64,000 bases of DNA from DAOVRL01 sp023128595 (GTDB lineage: Bacteria > Planctomycetota > Phycisphaerae > Sedimentisphaerales > Anaerobacaceae): the NCBI GenBank assembly GCA_030628155.1, contig DAOVRL010000001.1, positions 1-64,000 on the forward strand, read 5' to 3'. Numbering within the stretch: the stretch's first letter is position 1; each line of letters opens with the position of its first letter. The notes beneath the pieces are model-generated. The model was not told the DNA's origin, did not search any database, and saw only the letters and a program-made list of their open reading frames with translations. The position numbers and the translations under genes are program-made. This document shows positions 51,505-60,265 of the stretch, piece after piece.

Positions 51505-51981
51505 TTAGCCCGGTTCGGTGATCTCAGCTTTTTTGATCCTGTGTGTATCGTGACAATCGGTGCAGACAGGCGGGGGCTTCGCTGCGGCAGCTTTCAGGCC
51601 GGAGATGTCGTGCCTTTTGTGACACTTCAGGCACATTGCATCGACCCGGCCGCGCTCAAAAGTAACATCGGGCGGGGTTGCGCCGATATCTTCATCGTTC
51701 GCGTGCCCGGCGCTGACGCCGTGGCAGCCAACACACGTGATTCTTGCCTTGAGATGCGCCTTACTCAATTCTTCTTTGACAAACGTGATATGACAGACGT
51801 AGCAGGCGGCGTTGGCGCCGAGGGGATTGGTTTCGTCAAATTGCGCAGCGGCCTCGGCTTCGGCGCCGATGCTGTTATCAGGGGGCGGACAACACGAGCA
51901 CATACAGGCCAGGGTTGCCAATCCGGCGGTAACGATGACAAGCAGAGCCAGCCTTATACTCTTTCCCAGTTCCTGAGCCAT
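51505..51981 (-). CDS. Tetrahaem cytochrome c, probable lipoprotein
   Basis: 158 aa from ATG 51981. After an N-terminal hydrophobic segment ending in a Cys-rich stretch (LATLACMCSCC, a likely lipidation site) come four CxxCH haem motifs: CYVCH, CVGCH, CLKCH and CTDCH, with additional His residues for axial ligation. It resembles small NapC/NrfH- or cytochrome c3-like electron carriers of the periplasm. Its 5' end overlaps the aldo/keto-reductase-like gene by 28 bp, implying a shared mRNA and perhaps a shared redox process. Confidence 0.85.
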   Translation of the reverse strand: MAQELGKSIRLALLVIVTAGLATLACMCSCCPPPDNSIGAEAEAAAQFDETNPLGANAACYVCHITFVKEELSKAHLKARITCVGCHGVSAGHANDEDIGATPPDVTFERGRVDAMCLKCHKRHDISGLKAAAAKPPPVCTDCHDTHRIKKAEITEPG

Positions 51982-53033
51982 TGATACTCCGGGGTAAGGT
52001 TGGCGTGGTAGTTCTCGGTGCACGTGCGGATGGCGTCTTTGTCTTTGGAAGTCAGCGGCTTGTCGCGCTCATACGAGCCCTTCACGTTTTCTTCGAGCTG
52101 GGCGGTGGTATTGACGCCCGGGATGACGGCCGAGATGCGAGGCTCGGCAAGCATTTTTTTGACCAGAACGTGGGCATTCTTGTCCACCTTGCCCTTTATC
52201 TCACGGGGTTTTATGCCGAAGGTGGTCCCCGCGCCGAACGGCTTTAGGCCGATCACGCCCACGTCCTTTTCTCTGGCCAGCTTGAGCAGACTGTCACCGC
52301 CGAGCTCCTCGGTAAGAAAAAGGTACGGGAAGATGATCACCGAGAACCGGGGGTACTCGTTGAGGATGCGGCGGAAGAGCTTTGGGTTGTGGGCCGAGAT
52401 GCCGAGATAGCGAATCTTGCCCTGCCGATGCACCTTGTCGAAGGCCTCAACCACCATATCGAGGATTCTGTGGCTGACCATAAGCATAGTGGGAATGGCC
52501 GTCTGGCCCTCGCCCCAGGTCGCACCGACCGGTCGCCAGATGTCGAGCATGTCCGTCTTGTAGTGTTTGAGTCGCCCGTCGATTTCGCTCAGGAAACGCT
52601 TCTTCGAGAGTTCCTTTTCATATTCTTCGGTGAGCTTCTGGGGCCAGGATGCAAACCCGATGTACCAGTTCTTGCGTTTGCCGCGGAGGGCCTGGCCGTA
52701 TTGCTCGCACTCGGCGACGATGTTGGTATCGAGATAATTTATGCCGAGCTCGGCGGCACGTTCGAGCACCTCCACGCGGTTCTCCAGGCCGAGCGAGCCG
52801 TGGCCGCCCAGACTGACTTCGGAGATCATCAGTTTTGTCTTGCCCAGCCGGCGATAGCCCATTTTAGCGTTGTAGTTGAGTATCTTCGACGTATCGGCCT
52901 TCGATTTCTTTGCCGACTTGCCGGTTTTCGGTGCGGCACGTACCTGTCCGGCCAACGTGCCGGCGATTGTCCCTGCTGCCGCAAGAGACGTCTTGCGAAT
53001 GAATTTCCGCCTGGAGAGCTTGTCCGTATTCAT
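51954..53033 (-). CDS. Tat-exported aldo/keto reductase-like protein
   Basis: 359 aa from ATG 53033; the open frame to 53174 runs into non-coding DNA. A twin-arginine signal (SRRKFIRKT, Arg8-Arg9, followed by AAAGTIAGTLAG) precedes the barrel. The AKR fold is shown by MGYRRLGKTKLMISEVSLGGHG, GINYLDTN, GKIRYLGISAHN and VIPGVNTTAQLEENV. The catalytic tetrad looks incomplete: Asp is present in LDTN, but the YG-x-SE tyrosine, the later Lys and the active-site His are not where expected (ASW and IWRPVG instead). It may have lost reductase activity or use another mechanism. The tetrahaem cytochrome gene overlaps its 3' end. Confidence 0.8.
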   Translation of the reverse strand: MNTDKLSRRKFIRKTSLAAAGTIAGTLAGQVRAAPKTGKSAKKSKADTSKILNYNAKMGYRRLGKTKLMISEVSLGGHGSLGLENRVEVLERAAELGINYLDTNIVAECEQYGQALRGKRKNWYIGFASWPQKLTEEYEKELSKKRFLSEIDGRLKHYKTDMLDIWRPVGATWGEGQTAIPTMLMVSHRILDMVVEAFDKVHRQGKIRYLGISAHNPKLFRRILNEYPRFSVIIFPYLFLTEELGGDSLLKLAREKDVGVIGLKPFGAGTTFGIKPREIKGKVDKNAHVLVKKMLAEPRISAVIPGVNTTAQLEENVKGSYERDKPLTSKDKDAIRTCTENYHANLTPEYQWLRNWERV

Positions 53034-53253
53034 AGGCTTTTCCTTTTCAAACTGCCTCGCACGGTTAAAATAGCCTTCGGCCCAATCGTACTGCTGAGCG
53101 AATCGGCCTTTATTATAGCCGGTTGCGCCTGTAAATTCTACGAAAAGATTTGACACTATTGTTACGCGCGCCAATAATCGACTCAGGATGTATCTAAACC
53201 GCCGGTAACGATAAGGCGTTTTGAAAGAACGCCCTTTCTAACGGAGGCCAACT

Positions 53254-53958
53254 ATGCAAGCGAGTCTGCTTATATCGGTCTTTGCAGCCGCCTTAGCTGC
53301 CGGGGGACTTTCATCTGTCGCCCAGGCCGGGCAGGATTTTTCGCCGAAACCGCAGGAGCAGCAACTACCTGACGCTATGCACTCGGCGATGAAGGAGCTG
53401 CCGAGCATTACGGTCGGGCTACGCGACGCCGATTTGATTGGAAGTGATAATCGCGCTCTGCAGGCGGCGGTTGACTACATCGCCGGCTTGGGAGGCGGCA
53501 TCGTGGAAATCGCTCAGGGGCAATACACGATGTATGATTCGCTGCATCTGCGCTCGAATGTCACTGTCCGGGGCGCCAAAGGCAAAACGATACTGCGCAA
53601 GGCGGACGGAGCCCTATCGCCCCTGGCCCTTGACGGCGATTTCGGTGAGCAGCAGATAACGGTGGCAAATCCGGCCGGCTTTGCGGTTGGCTATGGCGTG
53701 GCGATTTGGGACGACCGTGCCGCGGGATTTCATACTACGGTTGCGCGCATCACCGGACGCAATGGCAATACCTTTGCGATCGATAAACCTCTGATGGCCG
53801 ACTGTATGCTAAATAATAAGGCTAAGGCGGCTACGGTTTTTCCTGTTGTCAGCAGCTATAACATCAAGGGGACAAGGATTGAGAATCTCACTATCGACGG
53901 CAATACAATAGAGGCGAAAACACCCGTTGACGACCGGCGCGTACGGAAAACAAAATAG
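53254..53958 (+). pseudogene. Pectate-lyase-3-like beta-helix protein, C-terminally truncated
   Basis: 234 codons with a signal peptide (LLISVFAAALAAGGLSSVAQAG). Residues about 60-130 form the start of a right-handed beta-helix protein (DNRALQAAVDYIAGLGGGIVEIAQGQY, NVTVRGAKGKTIL), and the sequence stops soon after RIENLTIDGNTIE, where family members normally go on for several hundred residues of helix coils. No continuation is seen in other frames downstream. It may be a truncated remnant or a short binding protein. Confidence 0.6.
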
Positions 53959-54006
53959 AGTACGGCTTTTTCTCACGAAGGAACAAGATTGAACAAGGAG
54001 AAGAAA

Positions 54007-55335
54007 ATGAATTCAGTTAATCGTCGAGATTTTTTGAAGGGCTCGATCGGTGTTGCCGCCACAGTCGCCGTTCTGCCTCAAAGGCCAAGCTTCGCGGCAA
54101 ATGAGAAAGTCATCGTTGGTGTGATGGGACTTGGCGGCCGAGGGACATATCTGGCGACAAGCTTCGCGCGAAGGGCCGATACGGACGTCGCGTATCTTTG
54201 CGATGCGGACAGCAGACGCTTTGCCCGGGCAAAAAAGGCGACCGAGGCAGTCCAGACGAGAAAACCGAAGTTGGTGCAGGATTTTCGACGGATTCTCGAT
54301 GATAAGGACGTGGATGTGCTCATCAATGCGACACCCGACCACTGGCACGCCCTTGGGGCCATTATGGCCTGTCAGGCAGGCAAAGACGTCTATGTGGAAA
54401 AGCCTCTCGCCCATAATATCTTCGAAGGCAGGAAAATGGTCGAGGCGGCGCGAAAGTACAAGAGGGTCGTTCAGGTGGGAATGCAAAGCCGCAGTGCACC
54501 TTATATGGCCAACGCCGTCGAATATGTGCGATCCGGCAAGCTCGGCGAGGTTCACCTTGTCCGGGTCTTTAATATGATGAAGCATTCGGCGATGAACAAA
54601 GGGCCCGAGCAGCCTGTGCCGGACGGCTTTGACTACGATATGTGGTGCGGCCCGGCCCCCAAGCTCCCGTATAATCCGAGCCGGCGCTGGTTGAACTTTT
54701 GGGAGTATAGCTGCGGACCCATCGCCGGTGACGCAGTTCACCAGTTGGACCTGGCGCGATATTTGACCGGCGACAAACCTTATCCGGATACCGTCTGTCA
54801 CGCAGGCGGCATCAATGCCCTGCCCGACGGCAGGAACACCCCGGACACCCAGTTGGCAGTGTATGAGTACGGCAAATTCACGCTCCAGTTTGAAGCGACC
54901 CTCTGGACGCCTTATATTAAGAAAATACCTCAGACTATCCGCAATTCCGATGCCTTTCCAGACTGGCCGTTCAGCAGCACCAGGATCGAAGTATTCGGCA
55001 CCGAGGGCTTTATGTACCTCGGCAGACACGGCGGCGGTTGGCAGGCCTACGACGCAGGCGGAAAGATCGTTCATTCGCAATTCGGCCGCCAGGGCGATAA
55101 GGAGCATCAGGATAATTTCATCGACTGTATTCGCACGCGCAAGAGGCCCAACGCGGATGTCGAGCAGGGCCACTACTCCGTGTTGCTGTCTCACCTGGCC
55201 AATATATCGTACAGGGTCGGTAATCAAAAGCTTACGTTCGACCCAAGAACCGAATCCTTCGTCGATGCCCCCGAGGCCGACAGGTATCTAAAGCGCCCGT
55301 ACAGACAGCCGTGGGTAGTACCGGACAAAGTATAG
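54007..55335 (+). CDS. Gfo/Idh/MocA family oxidoreductase, Tat-exported
   Basis: 442 aa from ATG 54007 with AAGGAG at 53995-54000; an upstream in-frame TTG is not used. Twin-arginine signal NRRDFLKGSIG (Arg6-Arg7) at the N-terminus, Rossmann motif GLGGRG, then TPDHWHALGA and VEKPLAH (EKP motif) and GDAVHQLDLARYL in the catalytic domain. It is similar in layout to the protein at 995-2299 but clearly diverged. An exported oxidoreductase with bound NAD(P) acting on a sugar is likely. The truncated beta-helix gene is 48 bp upstream. Confidence 0.9.
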   Translation: MNSVNRRDFLKGSIGVAATVAVLPQRPSFAANEKVIVGVMGLGGRGTYLATSFARRADTDVAYLCDADSRRFARAKKATEAVQTRKPKLVQDFRRILDDKDVDVLINATPDHWHALGAIMACQAGKDVYVEKPLAHNIFEGRKMVEAARKYKRVVQVGMQSRSAPYMANAVEYVRSGKLGEVHLVRVFNMMKHSAMNKGPEQPVPDGFDYDMWCGPAPKLPYNPSRRWLNFWEYSCGPIAGDAVHQLDLARYLTGDKPYPDTVCHAGGINALPDGRNTPDTQLAVYEYGKFTLQFEATLWTPYIKKIPQTIRNSDAFPDWPFSSTRIEVFGTEGFMYLGRHGGGWQAYDAGGKIVHSQFGRQGDKEHQDNFIDCIRTRKRPNADVEQGHYSVLLSHLANISYRVGNQKLTFDPRTESFVDAPEADRYLKRPYRQPWVVPDKV

Positions 55336-55396
55336 GGACCGGTGAAGCCAAACGCAAACGGCCGGAAGTGCTGCCGAAGACAGGCAATCGATCAGA

Positions 55397-56518
55397 TTAG
55401 TCTGCGGTGTCGGGCAACGTGACGTTCTTGCCGCCGGGGCCGGGCTCGAAGATATGCACTTTTTCCGGGTCGATCCGTATTTTCGCGCCGTCGCCGGGCT
55501 TGACGTCAATGTGTGGATCGATACTGACGATGAATCTGTCCCCGGCGCCGGTCCTTAGGTGAACGTCCGTTCTGTTTCCCAACGGCTCAACTACGCTGAC
55601 GACCGCTGAAATTGAGCCGCCAGACTGCTTCGAGGGCAGACTGAGTGAAAGGTTCTCCGGTCTTATTCCCAGGACCATTTCTCTGTTACGATAAGCCGCC
55701 GTCAGCGTTTTCAAGCGCCGGCCGAGCGTGATGGTGTCATTGCCGATCACAAAGGAAACTGCATCGTTTTGAAAGTCCAGGCGGCCGGTAAAAAAGTTCA
55801 TAGCCGGTGTGCCGAGAAAACCGGCTACAAATCTGTTGATTGGCCGTTCATATACGCCCAGAGGTTCGCCTGTCTGCTGAGCTGCGCCGTCAACCATAAC
55901 GCAGATTTGGTCTCCCAGGGTCATAGCTTCGGCCTGGTCGTGCGTAACATAAATGCACGCGGTTTGGAGCCTGTGGTGCAGGGCCTTGATCTCGGCCCGC
56001 GTGCTTATGCGCAGCGCGGCATCGAGATTGCTCAAAGGCTCGTCGAAGAGAAATACTTTTGGGCTGCGTACAATCGCCCTGCCGAGCGCGACGCGCTGTC
56101 GCTGGCCGCCGGAAAGCGCCTGCGGTTTTCGCGCCAGGAGCTGCTCGATGGCGAGCAGGCCGGCGACCCGCCCGATGCGTTTGTTTATCTCCGCCGCCGA
56201 CAGCCTTCTCATTGTGAGCGCAAATGCCAGATTCTGATAGACGGTCATATGCGGGTACAGGGCGTAGTTCTGGAAGACCATAGCCACATCTCGCCGTCTC
56301 GCGGGCAGATCGTTGACCAGTGTATCCCCGATGTATATGTTTCCGGCGGTAGGTCTTTCCAGGCCTGCGATTACTCTTAGAGTTGTGGTTTTGCCGCAGC
56401 CGCTTGGGCCGACAATGACCATAAACTCGTGGTCGGCAACATCCAGGCTCAAACGTGAGACCGCAGTTACGCCGCCGTCAAAAACTTTGGTAACATCTTC
56501 CAACAAAACGCGAGCCAC
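55397..56518 (-). CDS. ABC transporter ATP-binding protein, MalK/UgpC type
   Basis: 373 aa. Walker A GPSGCGKTTT, Q-loop FQNYALYPHMTV, signature LSGGQRQRVALGRAI, Walker B VFLFDEPLSNLDAAL and switch His in VTHDQAEAM are all intact. The C-terminal part (VLGIRPENLSLSLPS, VHLRTGAGDRF) is the TOBE/MalK-type regulatory domain of carbohydrate importers. It is the last gene after the permease array, 21 bp downstream, but those permeases are of ABC-2 type, which normally pair with shorter ATPases. It may therefore serve sugar-import permeases elsewhere. Confidence 0.92.
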   Translation of the reverse strand: MARVLLEDVTKVFDGGVTAVSRLSLDVADHEFMVIVGPSGCGKTTTLRVIAGLERPTAGNIYIGDTLVNDLPARRRDVAMVFQNYALYPHMTVYQNLAFALTMRRLSAAEINKRIGRVAGLLAIEQLLARKPQALSGGQRQRVALGRAIVRSPKVFLFDEPLSNLDAALRISTRAEIKALHHRLQTACIYVTHDQAEAMTLGDQICVMVDGAAQQTGEPLGVYERPINRFVAGFLGTPAMNFFTGRLDFQNDAVSFVIGNDTITLGRRLKTLTAAYRNREMVLGIRPENLSLSLPSKQSGGSISAVVSVVEPLGNRTDVHLRTGAGDRFIVSIDPHIDVKPGDGAKIRIDPEKVHIFEPGPGGKNVTLPDTAD

Positions 56519-56539
56519 GATTGCTATCCCAAAGAAAGA

Positions 56540-58321
56540 TCAGAAAATATTTCGTCTCATTCGGCATTTCGCGCGCCAGGCAAAAAGCAGGCCCAGGAAC
56601 ATATAGCCGAGCATACAAACCAACATCCAAAGCATTGATTCCCAAAAAGGCAAAGAACCGGGTCCAATCCAATAATAAGTACCTAATCGTCCCCTTTTGG
56701 TGGTAGCATCCATTATAGAGACGGCGTGGACGAAGGGATTGACATCCATAAACACTTGAAAGAAATCATGCCAGTCGCGGGTTATCGCCGCAACCAGAGC
56801 TATCAGCAGAGGCAGTAATGCCCAGACAGTCGCCGCCAGGGCAAAATTCATTATTACCGCCGTCGTGGTGCGCTTGAAGCGGCTGCTAAAATATAGCCCC
56901 GTGCCCGAAAGAAACACCACTATCCACGCGACCAGAATACCCATCTGAACCGACGCAATCGGATGAATAATACCGGCGAGGGTAAAGACAATGATATGGC
57001 CAAACAGAAGACACCAAATGGGCAGACAACGGCGCAAAATGCCTGCGAACTTGCCGAATAGTATCTGCCAATCGCTCAAGGTGGTCGTCAGCAGCAAATG
57101 CCAGGAGCGTGCCTCCTTTTCCGAAGTGATGCACGTGGCGGGAAGGATAACCGTAAAGAGCATTCCAAGGGCGATAAAAATGACGACGTAGACGATGTGG
57201 GTTTCATCGTCGTTCAACATACGCTCGTCGGCACATAAGGCGTAGGTTACGAGCAGGATAATCAGGCCGACGGCAATAGTAATCAGAACGGCGATTTTGC
57301 GTCGTCCTAACACGGAGGACCTTAGCTCTTTCCAGAGAACAGGAGGTCCTTTAACTCGCCTGGGCGCAGGGGCAAAATCCCGGCGCTCGGATGAGGAGGG
57401 GAGGGCTTCTTTATCAGTGCGGCGTTTCCGGGCCGATACGCCCAACTGCCCGGTCGCCTGACGCAGCGCAACCCTGCGGACCAAAAGCACCGAAAGAAAC
57501 AGCAGCAAGCCCGATGCGCCCAACATCACACCACAGTGAACAGGCCAGTAGAACGCGAATCTGCCCATCATCGCACGTGGCTCCATCATCAGCATCGTGT
57601 TAAAGAAAAAAGTAAAATACGGATTCGGAAAAGTCAAAATGCTAAAGAAAGTACCCTGAGACATCACCCGATGCAACATGTAGGCGGCCAGGAACGGCAG
57701 CAAGAGGAAAATCGCCCCGAGCGTCAATGTAGTCAAAATAATGACAACGTAGGCCCTTCGGCTAAATATGGAAAAGAACAAGCTGAGCAGCCCGACAAAG
57801 ACTACGGCAGTAACAGTTATACAGAGACTCGATATGACGTAAATCCAAGGCACACCGCCGAAGACTCGAACGATGGCCAGGAGCGGCAGGCTTATAGCCA
57901 GCAGGAGCAGCAATTGCAGCAGCTTGCTGAAGAGTTTTCCTGTGACGATCTGAAAGCTGTTGATCGGCGTGGTCATCAGCAGGCCGAGCGTGCGGTTGTA
58001 AATCTCATCACTGATTGAAGTGCTGAGCATTATCACGCCGACAATCTGGATGGCAATGAACTGAAACCACACGATATATGCGGTTATCCCTTTTCCGGCC
58101 TCGGCCATTCGAGAGATTTGATATAGTCCGGTGCCTCCACGTGGTACATACACGAGCCACGTCAGTACCAGAAAGATGGTCAACAGGGCCAGGTAGGTAA
58201 ATCGAAGGACGTAGTTTCTGCGCCGCCGGCTGGAGACGCGAAGCTCCTTCTCGAAGATGGGCCCCGTCAGCCAGGAAAGGCTCAAGAATCGCCGGGCGAA
58301 ATTTAACAAAGCGGTAGTCAT
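56540..58321 (-). CDS. ABC-2-type permease, array member 1
   Basis: 593 aa with about 12 hydrophobic helices. The protein shows WLTGPIFEKELRVSSRRRRNY at its start, then STSISDEIYNRTLGLLMTTP and GKLFSKLLQLLLLLAISLP in the first half. A charged linker (residues about 285-330) leads to a second KELRS segment, TCITSEKEARSWHLLLTTTL and GKFAGILRRCLP. Both halves thus repeat the same motif order, as if two ABC-2 domains were fused. The C-terminus is LFAWRAKCRMRRNIF, shared by the whole array. It has no ATPase domain. Very similar to member 2, with high similarity even at DNA level in the first half. Confidence 0.82.
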   Translation of the reverse strand: MTTALLNFARRFLSLSWLTGPIFEKELRVSSRRRRNYVLRFTYLALLTIFLVLTWLVYVPRGGTGLYQISRMAEAGKGITAYIVWFQFIAIQIVGVIMLSTSISDEIYNRTLGLLMTTPINSFQIVTGKLFSKLLQLLLLLAISLPLLAIVRVFGGVPWIYVISSLCITVTAVVFVGLLSLFFSIFSRRAYVVIILTTLTLGAIFLLLPFLAAYMLHRVMSQGTFFSILTFPNPYFTFFFNTMLMMEPRAMMGRFAFYWPVHCGVMLGASGLLLFLSVLLVRRVALRQATGQLGVSARKRRTDKEALPSSSERRDFAPAPRRVKGPPVLWKELRSSVLGRRKIAVLITIAVGLIILLVTYALCADERMLNDDETHIVYVVIFIALGMLFTVILPATCITSEKEARSWHLLLTTTLSDWQILFGKFAGILRRCLPIWCLLFGHIIVFTLAGIIHPIASVQMGILVAWIVVFLSGTGLYFSSRFKRTTTAVIMNFALAATVWALLPLLIALVAAITRDWHDFFQVFMDVNPFVHAVSIMDATTKRGRLGTYYWIGPGSLPFWESMLWMLVCMLGYMFLGLLFAWRAKCRMRRNIF

Positions 58322-58453
58322 AAAGGATGCCTCGGTCCGATTATTCGAGGAGATTATAAGACGAATCCCATCAAATAATATATGCCCAGCTTCAATTTGC
58401 GGGCCTTGTGATATTTTTTCACCATTTTGCGCAAGATTTCAGTTGCACGCAAA

Positions 58454-60247
58454 CTAAAAGACATTGCGCCTAAATCGGCATTTCGCGCGCCAGGCGAAAA
58501 GCAGGCCAAGGAACATATAGCCGAGCATACAAAAGAGCATCCAAATCGTTGCCTCCGAGACATCCCTGGCGCCGACTTCAAGCCAATCGTAGCGTCTCAA
58601 TCCCCCATTGCGTGCGGTGGCAGCAATAATGACGACGGCGTGGACAAACGGATTCGTGTCCCAATAAAGCTCGCAGAACGCATGGAAATCGCGAAAATCG
58701 CGGACGATTGTCCCAATCAGAGTAATTACGAAGGGCAGTAGTGCCCAGATCAGCGCGGCCACGCCGAAGTTCATCATAACGGCTGTCGTAGTACGCTTGA
58801 AGCGAACGCTGAAATAAAGACCGGTGCCCGAAAGAAACACCACTATCCAGGCGACCAGGATGCCCATCTGAATGGTGGCCAGCGGGTGAATAACACCTGC
58901 GAGGGTGAACAGCATGATATGGCCGAACAGAAGGGCCCAAACAGGCAGACAACGACGCAAAACGCCTGCAAACTTCCCAAAGAGGATCTGCCGGTCGCTC
59001 AAAGTGGTCGCCAGCAGCAATGGCCAGGAACGCGATTCCTTCTCCGAAGTGATGCACGTGGCCGGAAGAATAATAGTAAACAAGATTCCCAGCGCCAAAA
59101 AGATCACAGTGTACAAGATGTGTACCCATTCGTCATCCAGCGCATTTTCGTCGGCACAAAAGCCATAGGTTACGAACAGAAAGATCAGTCCGATGGCAAT
59201 GGTGATCAGAACGGCAATTTTGCGCCGTCCGAAGACGGGCGATCTCAACTCTTTCCAGAGAACAGCAGGCCCTTTAACCCGTCTGGGCGGAGGCGCAAAA
59301 TCCCGGTGCTCGGATGCGGTGGAGACGGCCTTGGTGTTGGAGCGCCGTCGCCGTCCGCGCGAGGATGTGCCCAACTCTCCGATGGCCTGGCGCAGCGCCA
59401 CCCTGCGCACCATAAGGACGGAAAGAAGCAGCAGCAAGGCCGAGGCGACCAGCATGATAACGCAGTGCACAGCCCAGGACAAAGCAGGCCAACCGCCCAT
59501 ACGAGGCGACATCATCCTGTCGGTATCGAAGGCCAGCAGAACATAGGGATTAGCATACGAAACAGCTGAGAAGAATTGGCTTTCGGAGACAACAGAATGA
59601 AGGAACATAGCGGCAAGAATGGGCAGGAGGGCAAAGAGTGTGCCGAGGGTAAGGATAGTCAAGATAATAACTACGTATGCCCTTCGGTTGAATATGGAGA
59701 AAAACATGCTCACTGAGCCGACAAAAAGGACCGTGGTAAGGGTTACACAAAGGCCGGAGACGATGTAACCCCACGGCACACCGCCGAAGACACGAACGAT
59801 GGCCAATATCGGCAGACTTATCGCCAGCAGTAGAATCAACTGCAGCAGCTTGCTGAAGAGCTTGCCTATAACAATCTGAAAGCTGTTGATCGGCGTGGTC
59901 ATCAGCAGGCCGAGCGTGCAGCTATAAATCTCATCGCTGATGGACGTGCTGAGCATTATCCCGGCGACAAACTGGATGGCAATGAACTGGAACCAAATGA
60001 TATATGCGATTATGCCTTTGCCGGCCTCGGCCATTCGAGAGATTTGATATAGTCCGGTCCCGCCACGTGGTACATACGCCAGCCACGTCAGTACCAGAAA
60101 GATGGTCAACAGGGCAAGGTAGGTAAATCGAAGGACGTAGTTTCTTCGCCGCCGGCTCGAGACGCGAAGCTCCTTCTCGAAGATCGGACCCGTCAGCCAG
60201 GAAAGGCTCAAGAGCTTAAGCACGAAGTTGTAGAGACTGACGACCAT
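58454..60247 (-). CDS. ABC-2-type permease, array member 2
   Basis: 597 aa, the closest relative of member 1 (long identical stretches such as the N-terminal WLTGPIFEKELRVSSRRR and the region around FGGVPWGYIVSGLCVTL). It has the same two-half layout, with the linker carrying RGRRRRSNTKAVSTA. It ends LFAWRAKCRFRRNVF. A 132-bp gap with no gene separates it from member 1, the largest gap in the array. The start has only a weak ribosome binding site. Confidence 0.82.
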   Translation of the reverse strand: MVVSLYNFVLKLLSLSWLTGPIFEKELRVSSRRRRNYVLRFTYLALLTIFLVLTWLAYVPRGGTGLYQISRMAEAGKGIIAYIIWFQFIAIQFVAGIMLSTSISDEIYSCTLGLLMTTPINSFQIVIGKLFSKLLQLILLLAISLPILAIVRVFGGVPWGYIVSGLCVTLTTVLFVGSVSMFFSIFNRRAYVVIILTILTLGTLFALLPILAAMFLHSVVSESQFFSAVSYANPYVLLAFDTDRMMSPRMGGWPALSWAVHCVIMLVASALLLLLSVLMVRRVALRQAIGELGTSSRGRRRRSNTKAVSTASEHRDFAPPPRRVKGPAVLWKELRSPVFGRRKIAVLITIAIGLIFLFVTYGFCADENALDDEWVHILYTVIFLALGILFTIILPATCITSEKESRSWPLLLATTLSDRQILFGKFAGVLRRCLPVWALLFGHIMLFTLAGVIHPLATIQMGILVAWIVVFLSGTGLYFSVRFKRTTTAVMMNFGVAALIWALLPFVITLIGTIVRDFRDFHAFCELYWDTNPFVHAVVIIAATARNGGLRRYDWLEVGARDVSEATIWMLFCMLGYMFLGLLFAWRAKCRFRRNVF

Positions 60248-60265
60248 ATTTATCCGACATAATAA

